A DNA stretch of 64,000 nucleotides from Acanthamoeba castellanii str. Neff (Eukaryota > Discosea > Longamoebia > Acanthamoebidae): contig NW_004457654.1 in NCBI RefSeq assembly GCF_000313135.1, positions 758,730 to 822,729 of the forward strand, written 5' to 3'. Position 1 is the stretch's first letter, and the number at the start of each line of letters is the position of its first letter. The notes under the pieces were generated by a model. That model did not search any database and was not told where the DNA came from. It worked only from the letters and a program-made list of their open reading frames with translations. The position numbers were made by a program, and so were the translations under genes. Shown here one piece after another: positions 55,601 to 64,000 of this stretch.

Positions 55601-57881
55601 CCTCACCGCCAAGAAGATCGCCGAGGAATGGTACCACGGCACACAAAACCATGACCCTTTCGCTGCACGCTGGGTTGGTTGGGTACGGCTGCTCTGACTC
55701 ACTATCTACGCACGCGCGCGCGTGGTGGTGGTGGTGGCGTTTGCAGTGGTATCTTCTACGGCGAGGGCATCGCCATGGAGGGCCGCGAGTTCCGTCAGCT
55801 CAGCGAGGAAGAGATGGGCAACGTGGTCCCCAAACTGCAGGTCCTCGCTCGCTCCTCCCCCAGCGACAAGTACATCCTCGGTGCGTTGCTACCCTCCCCC
55901 CTCCCCCGGGCTGCCTCTCGCCCGCCCGCCCGCCCTCCCGCCCTTCTCCAGGAGGACAGTGGTGTGCTCAAAGACCACATGTGTCGCATGTGATCGACCA
56001 CCCTTAATGACGATCATCATCATCATCATCATCATCACCATCATCATCACCACCATCGACATCGGTGTGCAGTTTCCTACCTGCGCAAGCTGGGCGAAGT
56101 GGTCGCCGTGACCGGCGATGGTACCAACGACGCACCCGCCCTCAAGGAGTCCGACGTCGGTTTCTCCATGGGCATCTCGTACGATCCCCCCCACCACCGC
56201 CAGCCACCACGGCACGGCACGGCATGGCATCCTCACACATCCGCGCCCGTGTAATTGATGCAGCGGCACCGATGTGGCCAAGGAGGCCTCGGACATCGTG
56301 CTCTTGGACGACAACTTCACCTCGATCGTGGCCGCCGTCATGTGGGGCAGGTACCACCACCAGCTCCCCCCCCCACCCCCACCGCCTTCTTGTTCGTCCG
56401 ATCTGGGCTATGCCGTGCATGGCATACACGTGCATGGAGGGAGGGGGGAGGGACGAGCGCTGACGTGCAAACCAACCACCACGTGGTGGGTCAGGAATGT
56501 GTACGATTCCATCCGCAAGTTCCTGCAGTTCCAGCTGACCGTCAACCTGGTCGCCCTCCTCATCGCGTTCGTGTCGGCCGTCACCACCGGCGAGTCCGTC
56601 CTCACCCCCGTCCAGGTTCGCCCCCCTCCAGAAATGCAACTTGTTATTGGGGGGGGGGTAACATTAACGGGCGGACAAACAACTCACACAACCAACCGTG
56701 TGTGTTGTCGTGATGTGTCGTGGCTGGTGGTGGCTGGTGGCGTGTCGTGGTGGTGGTGGCTGGTGGCTGGTGCAGCTGCTGTGGGTGAACCTGATCATGG
56801 ACACCATGGGCGCGCTGGCCCTGGCCACCGAGCAACCGACGAAGGACCTGCTGCACAGGAAGCCCTACGGTCGTCACGACTTTTTGATCACGAAGCAGAT
56901 GTGGTGCAACATCATCGGGCAGGGCATCTTCCAGGCCATCGTGCTCTTCTTCGTCCTCTACCGCGGTGAGAGCTTCTTTGGCGTGGTCTCCCACTCGCTC
57001 GAGCACACCACCATCGTCTTCAACACCTTCGTGCTCTGCCAGGTGGTCAACGAGATCAACTCGCGCAAGATCGACCACCAGCTCAACGTCTTCTCGGGCA
57101 TCCTCAGCAACCACGTGTTCCTCGGCATTCTCGTCTTCACCCTCCTCTTCCAGTACGTCATCGTCGAGTTCGGCGGCTCCTTCACCGCCACCACCCACCT
57201 CACCTCCGGTACCACACGCCTCCCCCCCTACCCCACACTACCCCTCCCCAACAAATCGATAGGTCAGATGGGCGCGTGTGTGTGCTGACGAATGCCATGC
57301 GCGCGTGGTGGCCTTTTCCTCCTTGGGGGTGGGGTGGGGTGTGCAGACCAATGGATGAAGTGTGCTGGCGTCGCGCTCCTGGGCTTCCCCGTGGGCGTGG
57401 TCATCCGCCTGCTGTCCCGGCCCTTCGTGCAGACCGACCCCGTCACCAAGCAAACGTACGCTTTTTTTGCCCCCCCCCTCCCCTTCTTTAAACCGGACGT
57501 CGGCCCACCCCCCCTCCTCCTCTCTCGATCGCCAACCCGCCATCGATGTGTGTAGGGTGGAGGTGGACCCCGCCATCGTCAAGATGATGTGGCAAAAGGT
57601 CAAGCGCGCGTCCGTCCACATGGAGATCACCGAGGACGTCGAGAAGAGGCGGGCCAACAAGTTCAAGGGTATGCTGCACACCCGCTCACAACCACAATCG
57701 TCCATTGTGGTTTTGGTGGTGGCTGGTGGCTGGTGGCTGGTGGTTCTTTGGGAAATGTGAAATGCGTGCGCGCGTGTGCTGATTGTGTGCGCGCTTTCCA
57801 GACGTGGTGCAGCGCAAGATCCAGCTCAACCGCATGCTCAAGGAGGCCAAGGGCAAGGGCGACCTCAAGAAGCACCAGTAA
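52672..57881 (+). CDS. Plasma-membrane-type Ca2+-transporting P-type ATPase
   Basis: Pumps Ca2+ out of the cytosol (P2B class), at the plasma membrane or contractile vacuole in protists. Exon 1 (52672-53151) holds the N-terminus and TM1-2 ([36 protein letters not shown]). Then about 53236-53291 and 53380-53470 ([20 protein letters not shown], actuator TGES loop), about 53531-53655, 53815-53952 and 54043-54172 ([22 protein letters not shown]4 Ca2+ site), 54274-54402 ([18 protein letters not shown], phosphorylated Asp), and nucleotide-domain exons at about 54540-55390. Then about 55516-55625 ([16 protein letters not shown]), 56073-56180 ([20 protein letters not shown]), 56265-56352, 56496-56614 and 56776-57210 ([21 protein letters not shown]6), with TM8-10 following. 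The last exon ends [10 protein letters not shown] and a stop. All catalytic motifs are intact. The C-terminal tail after TM10 is only about 60 residues, short for a calmodulin-regulated animal PMCA. Confidence 0.96.
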
Positions 57882-58151
57882 ATAACAGCCCCGTGCCAGC
57901 ACTCGGTTGCCAGGAGGCGCAGAGAGGAGGGACAACAGCGGGGAGGATGGGGGGAGGACGCGCGCGAAACGACGTGCCAAGGCCACGCGGCATGGCCAGC
58001 AGTGTAGGTAGTAGTAGTGGTGGTGGTAGTGGTAGGTTCAGCCAGCTTCAACAACAAAGAGCAAGGCGTGGAAAACGGGGGTTGTACGCCCCACCCACCC
58101 ACCTTCTGTTCCCCTTCTTCCCCTCTGAATGAAAAAAGGCGCCCGAAGTTC
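57882..58151. other. Convergent 3' region
   Basis: About 270 bp between the Ca2+-ATPase stop and the kelch/BTB stop. It contains a GTGGTAGTAG patch (58005-58033). No gene. Confidence 0.5.
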
Positions 58152-61100
58152 TCAGGCCCTCTGCTGCTGGAGGTGGGCGATGGTGCGTTCGAGGGCAAGG
58201 CGCAGGTCTGGGGAGAGGGGTCCGCCAGCCTCGGCGAGCAAGTGGTTGTCCGCGAGGCCGGGCGCGTAGTGCAAGTGGTTAGCGGCCAACAGATCTGGTG
58301 GGGTCCAGCAGTCCGTCAGTCGCCCGAGTCTCTGCAAGCGGCGTTGGGGGGGGGTGCACGGTACCGAGGCAAATGGCGGCGAGCTTGCGGGCGGAGTGGA
58401 GGTCGGCCAGCCGCAGGAAGATCAGAAGGGCGGCCAGGGAGGGACTGCCCGCGGAAGTCTCATCCGGCGAGGTCGCTACCAAGTCGTCGGTGGCGGCCTC
58501 CTTGCCCCGACCCGCCTCCTCGCCACCGCCGGTTTCAACCTCCAGCGGAGCGCCGCTGAGGAGCTGGCTCACGAGCTCGTGCTCGCATTGGTCCTTGAGG
58601 TCCTCCATCCCGTACTGGGACGCGACCCAACACACATCCGTTTGGGTGAACACCACGCTAGAGAGAGACAAGACATCACAGACCGGAGAAAGAATCCATG
58701 TGGTGGTGGTGGTGGTGGTAGTAGTACCTGGTGGGCCACCACAAACACGTCTTGCGCCACGTGCGCGGTTATATCGGCCGTGCCGGTGTAGATGAACTGC
58801 GCACACCGCCCCCCCCCAATACATGAGCCGCCAGACATTGTTGTTGAGAACGACTGGCACGGCACGGTACGCTTGTGTACCTGGAGGAGGGCGTAGAAGC
58901 CGGCATAGGGCAAATCCCTGATGGGAATTACTTCCGCGCCGCTCTCGGCCATTCCCGACTCAAGCATGGCCCGCAAAACCTGCCCCGCCCGAGAGAGAAG
59001 TGTGTGTGTGTTGAGAGAGAGAGAGAGAGAGAGCGCACGAGAGAGCCAGGTGTGTGTGTGTGTGTGTGGGGGGGGAGGGACCACGTACGGGGCAGCGGGC
59101 GGCGAGGATGCACCTGTGGGCGCGGATTACCTTGTCCTCCTCCAGCACAAAGGACACGTCCTTGTAGGTCTCCTGCTCCAGCAGCCCTCTTCACGATCGG
59201 CCGTCGCCAGTGCACCCCCCCCCCAATCAATGATGATGAGTACCGCACGTGTGTGTGTCTGTGTGTGTGGCGGGGGGTGGTGGAACGGGGCGCGGGCGAG
59301 TGGTACCGCAGGTCGGCGGAAAGGGCAGAAAGGGGCGAGGGCGGGGCTCGGCGCGAGAGGGTGGGGAGGAAGAAGGGGGAGAGATCGAGGGCGCACAGGG
59401 CATTCTCTTCGGAGCTCACACCCTCCGTTCCACCGAAGATCATCGCCTCCCACCCGTTGGCCGCCCCGCCCTGCATCAGCTCGCACGGCCCCAGACCCAC
59501 CCCGAGAACCCGCACCCACCTACCTCCCCACCACCAGCCACCAGCCACCACCAGCCACCCGTCATTCATGTATATGCTCGCCGGCGTCTGCGTGGGCTGC
59601 AACCATGATGCGACTACTACCACAAATATGGGAGTAGAAAGGCGAGTACCGTCTGAGGCGCATGTCCAGGATGTGCACTTTGTACTCCCGATCGTCGTAG
59701 TCTTTGTCGTCTGTCGATATGTGGCAACATGGCGGTGATGGCGACGATGGCAATGATGATGAGAAAATGCGAGGGAGGCGCTCGTAGGCGGCGGCAGCGA
59801 AGGAGAAGGAGTGGGATGGGGGCACCTTCGCTCGTGCTCTCGGAATAGAGGGCGCGCACGCGCTCGTTGAAGCCGCCGAGCACCACCGAATAGGAGCCCA
59901 CGCTGATCAGTGGACGGCGGGCCGAGAAGATCCTGCCACGACACAGGACACACAGGACACACACGACACACATCATTATGCGAGAGAGAGAGAGAGAGAG
60001 GAGGGAGAGAGGTGTTCGTGTCGCGTCGCATGAGCGGAGGGGACAAGGCTAATTGGCGAACCGGAAGTCGCGAGGGGCGAGCTGTGCGAGGGATTCGGGT
60101 CCGAGGCCGGTGAGCTGCACCCGTTGCCATGCGAGGGGCCGCCCGACCAGGCGCAGCAGGTGCACGTCCCCGAACACGTGCGTGCTGTCGTACCTGCGTT
60201 GTTGCGCACAAGGTGGATAATCGGTCAGAAGGGGAGAGAGCGCGCCAAGGACGGCCGCGTTTGTCTCACACTGCCGGTGTGTGTGTGTGCGCGCGCGCGC
60301 CGTGTGGAGGGAGAGGGTTCTCACCCGCCAAACACGAGCATTGAATCGCCCAGCAGCCTGGCATACGCACGGGGAAAAGTGAAGGCTCAATCTGCGCACA
60401 CGGTGCGTCCCAGCAGGAGGGGTGGGTAACGAGGTGCGCGCGTACCTGGCGGAGTGCTGGGATCGGCCGGAGGGTTTGTCGCCGACGCACTTGCAGGTGG
60501 TCCACTTCATCTCGTCCCAGTCGAGCATCACCACGTCCTGCGGAGACAGCGCCCTCCTCCTGGATCAGCCCACTAGTGCTCTGGGACCATGCAGGCACGA
60601 CCGCGCACACACTCGCCTCGGGAACAATGGGATGATGATGATGACGACGATGGTGCGGGAGATCAGACCTGGTAGTAGCGGTAGGGGCCTCCGACGCAGC
60701 AGGCACCACCAAAGATGATCATCTTCCAGCTCGCCCTGGCGATGCATCAGATTCAGATGCGAGGGTCACCCCCCGAAAGAAAAAAGAAAGGAAAGGAAAG
60801 AACGAAAGCGATTGTGGGGCTCTTGTCGAGCGGGGCTGGTACTGCGAGGCGTCACCATCATCGGCGGGCAGGGGGGCCGCCAGCGCCGAATGGTACGCGC
60901 GGTATTGCGGTGCTGTCCCCTGTTACTCGCCGCCCGTTACAGCCACCCGAGAAATGAAGGAATGCAGGAATGAAGGAACGCCGTGCGTGAGGAGACACAC
61001 CTTGGGGCTGAGTGAGCGCCAGACAAGGGAGTGAACGTCGAGAGCCCACAAGTCGTTCCTGCAGCAAAAGTAGATTGGATGGACGGACGGACGGATGGAT

Positions 61101-62049
61101 GGATGGATGGATTGCCCTATCAGAACGGCAGGAGCTGGTCGGGTGTTGTAGAAATGGGGACCAATCGTACATGTTGCATTCGTGGTCGAATCCGCCGAAG
61201 ATCACGAGGTCGCTGCTGCCCATCAGACACGCCGAGTGGCCCCACCGGTGCGTGGGCGCGTCGCCCCCCGCGACTGCTTCATGGTCCGCCGTGTGGGAGC
61301 TCCACACGCTGCGCGCACGCACACACGCACGCACGCGCACGCACACACGACACGCACACACGACACACACACACACACACACACGGCAAGCACACACGAC
61401 ACACACACACACACACGGCAAGCACACACGACACACACGTCACACGACACACACACGGCAAGCACGCACGCACGATTTCATGTCAGGCCCCGTGTAGAAA
61501 CTTGACATTGCCGACCACCGCCACCATGGTTGGGGTGCGGGGCGGCGTGCACCGCACCGGGTATCGAGGTCGAAGATCTGCACGTCGAGAGCGCCCGGTC
61601 GATAGGGCACCTTCCCGCCCAGCATGAACAGGCGCCTCCCCACGACTGGCAACGCATAGGCGCGCACCAAAATGTTGTGGTGAGGTGGATAATAATTTTG
61701 GGAGGGGTCAGCTGGGAGAGGTGGGCGTCCGGGGAGAGGGGGGGGGTACGTGTGAGGGTGTGCCCGTGGCGGCGGGCGGGGAGGTGGTCCTGGGCCGGTT
61801 CCACGCATCGCCACTGCACCGGCGCCCGCCTGGTGGCCGCCTCATTGAGAAGTCCCTCTTCCGCCTTTTTTTGGCCATTACACCGCCCCACACGCGCGCA
61901 GCTTTCAATGAGTCCATTTATTTACTGTGGTGAGTGGCCTGTTGGGGGACCGTGCGTACGTAGGGAAAGGGCGCTGCATCGTCCGAGGGCATGTTGGTCC
62001 TGCGCCGTTTGCTACTACTGCCAGCGAGACGCTGGTCCTCCTTCTCCAT
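58152..62049 (-). CDS. Kelch-repeat and BTB-domain protein, LZTR1-like order
   Basis: Start proposed at 62049 (MEKEDQRLAGSSSKRRRTN), an exon with a KRRR nuclear-type signal ending APFPY. It can be joined in phase to about 61843-61766 (VQWRCVEPAQDHLPARRHGH). Kelch blades follow: about 61655-61560 (VVGRRLFMLGGKVPYRPGAL), about 61310-61168 (HRWGHSACLMGSSDLVIFGG), about 61056-61000, about 60720-60670 (IIFGGACCVGGPYRYY), about 60540-60445 (DVVMLDWDEMKWTTCKCVGD), about 60355-60325 and 60190-60055 (STHVFGDVHLLRL), then about 59935-59830 (SVGSYSVVLGGFNERVR). The BTB part follows: about 59160-59090 (DVSFVLEEDKVIRAHRCILA), 58980-58880 (IPIRDLPYAGFYALLQ), 58800-58730 (FIYTGTADITAHVAQDVFVV), and 58655-58365, a BACK-like helical region (YGMEDLKDQCEHEL). 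Kelch-then-BTB is the LZTR1 order, the reverse of KLHL proteins. A Cullin-3 substrate adaptor is the expected role. Confidence 0.75.
61318..61475. repeat. CA/CG-rich tandem repeats (ACACGC, CACACGA)
   Basis: About 155 bp of ACACGCACG and ACACACGACAC units in an intron between two kelch exons, with an AGCACACACGACACACAC sub-block repeated three times. Confidence 0.85.
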
Positions 62050-62269
62050 CTTCTTCTGCAACTTTTTTATTTTCTTTATTTGTCTTCTCGCGTTTCCGCC
62101 GATCGGGCGAAGAAAAGGCGCGGAAAAGGCCAGAAGGAGACGTCGCAGGTTTCTATGAAGAAAGTCCACACGGTCGCGGGTGAGGCTCTTCAGATGAAAC
62201 GAGGGCCTCTGTGGCAGAGCGAATGAAAGGGAGGGAGGGAGGGAGGGAGAGTAATGAGATAGGGCGGCT
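62050..62269. promoter_or_regulatory. Intergenic between kelch/BTB gene and F-box/PI31-like gene
   Basis: About 220 bp of presumed promoter for the kelch/BTB gene. A minus-strand frame stays open here (rich in Arg/Leu/Lys), so the kelch/BTB N-terminus could extend further upstream. GGGA tetramer repeats at 62229-62250. Confidence 0.4.
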
Positions 62270-63616
62270 TCAAAGCTGCTGGTGGGAATGAAGCAGCTGG
62301 TCTGGGGATGGGGCCACAGCATACCTCGGTCCGCGCTGGTGCGGGTTGAAGGGGTCGGGTCCGCCAAAGGGGCCGCCAAACGGTCCGCCGCCGCCACGCG
62401 GACCACGTCCACGGCCCGCCGGGGGACCTCCAAAGGGATCACCCCCGGGGCCGAACGGAGAGAAGGGGTCGCCGCCCGGATAGCCCGGCATCCCCGGCGG
62501 GTTCCTGGATCAGCGAAGAACCACCACCACCACACACAACACACGTCAGCGATGCCTATCCCCCCACGACCGACGGGCGACCCATGACCCGCACATGGCC
62601 ACCAGTTCGTGTGGGTACCGATCTCTTTCCCAATCGGGGACGCGCATGTGGTCAGGGTCGGGCTCTCCGAAGATCGGCGGGGCTCCACCTGTACGCACAC
62701 GCACGTATCGCCTCCTTCAGTTTCCACGCGCACTCGAATAACACGACACACACACACCACACACACACAACAAGCGCGGCAAGATTCTGTACCACCGTAC
62801 AAGGGGGGCCAACCGGGAGGACCACCAGGTCGCGGCACCCGCAACGGATCATCGTACTGTACGCCCAAGATGAACGCAAGATTAGCTACGATGCTCACGA
62901 CGCTCACGACACACGTACGTCAGGGCCGGGGAAGCCGCCTCGGCCATAAGCCGGCCGCTCCTGGAGGTCGTCCTTGCTCTTCTTGACGGCACTCGCCACG
63001 CCCCTGAGATTCGACGCAACGCATCGCACACGGCATCACGGTAGAGTCAGCGCGACCGGTGCGTCACGAGGGGCGAACACAGGCACGGTGAGGTGGCAAC
63101 GTACTTGACGCCGAGCAGCTCTGACTCGAGCGAGCAGGCCTTGAGCAGCTGCCACTTGGTGGCGTTGTCTATGCCCTCCATCTTGAAGATTGTGGTCCGC
63201 GCCTTCTTCTTTTCCTCTGCCTTCTCCTTGAAGAACTTGAGCTCTTCCGAAGCTGCCGCCACCTCGTCAAAGACTCGGGTGAGCACGAGCGAGCGCTCAT
63301 CGCTCACGATGCCGCCCCAGGCCTGACCGATCTTGTTCCTGATCTCCCCCACGACGCTCTCTATGAGCTTTATGTAGTTGTCCACGAGGAGGTCGGTGGC
63401 GAGGTGGTTCATCTCCTTGTTGACCAAGCGCAGGTTCTTGAGCAGCCTGAGGGTGGACCGCGGGTCGCCGCGCCCCGCTGCGTGGCGCAGCACCTCCAGG
63501 GTGAGCTCGTAGGGCATACCCACCAACAGCGCCCCCTGCATCTGGCTCTCACCTTCCCCCTGACGCGAGCGCTTGGCATCCCTCTGCCCTTGCACTTCTA
63601 CTTCATCTCTTTCCAT
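62270..63616 (-). CDS. F-box-like N-terminus with PI31/FBXO7-type Gly/Pro-rich C-terminus
   Basis: Exon 1 (63616-63104) starts MERDEVEVQGQRDAKRSRQG. After a short linker it reads VGMPYELTLEVLRHAAGRGD, then LRLLKNLRLVNKEMNHLATD, which resembles an F-box (LPxEL...LRLVxKxxNxLA). Two more helices follow (EELKFFKEKAEEKKKARTTI). It joins in phase to about 63004-62920 (GVASAVKKSKDDLQERPAYG, ending FPGPD), about 62845-62800 (YDDPLRVPRPGGPPGW), about 62690-62620 (APPIFGEPDPDHMRVPDWER) and about 62505-62270 (GGDPFSPFGPGGDPFGGPPA, then FGGPDPFNPHQRGPR). The DPDHMR and GGxDPFNP-type blocks match the Pro-rich tail of proteasome regulator PI31 and of FBXO7. The PI31 dimerisation (FP) domain is not seen. 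The stop at 62270 assumes no splice after RGPR. Role in proteasome regulation or SCF ubiquitin ligase is inferred. Confidence 0.6.
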
Positions 63617-64000
63617 CTTATTGAATGTGCGCTACGATGTGTGCTCGTGTTGTGCTACTCGCGTTTGTTGGGACTTGCTGACCGGGAGCCACACTACAGC
63701 AGCGTGTTTGGTGGCGCGCCCTAAACGCATCTCTCCCGTCACGCTGCGGGGCCTTTTCCCACACCTTTTCCTCTTGAGAGCTCTCGTCAGTTGTTGGGCG
63801 GGTTCCTTCTGTTTTTGTTTTTCTTTTAAAAACAGAAGGACAGCAGGAGCTCCACCAGTGCAGGGAGCGAGTAGTAGTGGGGATCATTCAAATGAGCGGG
63901 CGGGGCGAAGGGCATCGGACTGGATGGCGCCCGCGCCTCGGCATTGGGGCGCCCTCCGTGTCCCACGGGGGCGGGGGTGCCTCGCCCGTCGGGGGTTCGT
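63617..64000. other. Upstream flank with a perfect inverted repeat
   Basis: No supported exon. It contains a 12-bp perfect inverted repeat, CCTTCTGTTTTT at 63805-63816 and its complement at 63828-63839, with an 11-bp T-rich spacer. The right edge is GC-rich and may enter another gene. Confidence 0.5.

Noticed and set aside
62050..62210. Separate small minus-strand gene rich in Arg/Lys
   Set aside because: Its 3' part (MEKEDQRLAG, KRRRTN) splices in phase into the first kelch exon, so it is better explained as exon 1 of the kelch/BTB gene.
1..64000. tRNA or rRNA genes
   Set aside because: Looked for GGTTCGA-type T-loops and cloverleaf flanks on both strands by eye; no convincing candidate. 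A covariance-model scan would settle it.
1..64000. Coordinated multi-gene 'system' (defence, biosynthetic or viral island)
   Set aside because: Neighbouring genes belong to unrelated eukaryotic housekeeping families with independent introns and mixed strands. No viral hallmark gene, toxin, polyketide synthase or integrase was found.

Overview
The window is GC-rich eukaryotic nuclear DNA. It holds densely packed protein genes on both strands, each split by many short introns (about 60-300 bp) that usually open with GTACG or GTGCG and close with CAG. Intergenic gaps are mostly 80-350 bp. Gene content (GATOR1 subunit, cohesin acetyltransferase, talin-F0-like fold, RWP-RK factor, homomeric eukaryotic acetyl-CoA carboxylase) together with intron style and composition point to an amoebozoan, most likely Acanthamoeba. 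That assignment is inference, not a database match. All functional calls come from reading exons and recalling family motifs. Exon borders are approximate unless stated.

Layout. 1-1.1 kb: 3' part of an ESCO/Eco1 cohesin acetyltransferase (+). 1.27-3.4 kb: unrecognised coiled-coil/low-complexity gene (-). 3.5-5.3 kb: TMEM33/Pom33 membrane protein (+). 5.6-9.8 kb: RWP-RK-like putative transcription factor (+). 9.9-11.8 kb: Sel1-repeat protein with a Lys/Glu-rich tail (+). 12.0-21.6 kb: acetyl-CoA carboxylase (-). 22.3-23.6 kb: R3H-domain protein (-). 24.0-32.8 kb: Iml1/DEPDC5, the GATOR1 subunit upstream of TORC1 (+). 32.85-34.1 kb: Cys/His zinc-finger protein resembling KANSL2/INO80D (+). 34.1-35.2 kb: a gene-free repeat island with a MITE-like element and a 147-bp tandem repeat. 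35.2-36.15 kb: MBIP-like protein in five exons (-). 36.5-36.9 kb: very small protein made of a talin-F0-like fold plus a CaaX box (-). 37.2-38.1 kb: unrecognised gene (-). 38.4-39.8 kb: MMTAG2-like basic protein (+). 39.9-41.6 kb: HDDC2-type HD-domain nucleotidase (-). 41.8-44.8 kb: Trm5 tRNA(m1G37) methyltransferase (+). 45.0-46.2 kb: intronless putative tail-anchored protein (+). 46.5-49.5 kb: TMEM135-like protein (-). 49.7-52.4 kb: importin alpha (-). 52.7-57.9 kb: plasma-membrane-type Ca2+-ATPase (+). 58.2-62.0 kb: kelch/BTB protein (-). 62.3-63.6 kb: protein with an F-box-like N-terminus and a PI31/FBXO7-type Gly/Pro-rich tail (-).

These are mostly independent housekeeping genes, as expected for a eukaryotic chromosome, and there is no operon-like system. 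Several pairs are divergent with short shared promoters (HDDC2/Trm5, importin alpha/Ca2+-ATPase, R3H/Iml1, unknown/MMTAG2). The least ordinary items are the stand-alone F0-like CaaX protein, the mobile-element island at 33.9-35.0 kb, the F-box/PI31 combination, and the RWP-RK protein with a changed signature. No tRNA, rRNA, CRISPR or prophage was seen. Two runs of 21 N (22208-22228 and 51140-51160) are assembly gaps.
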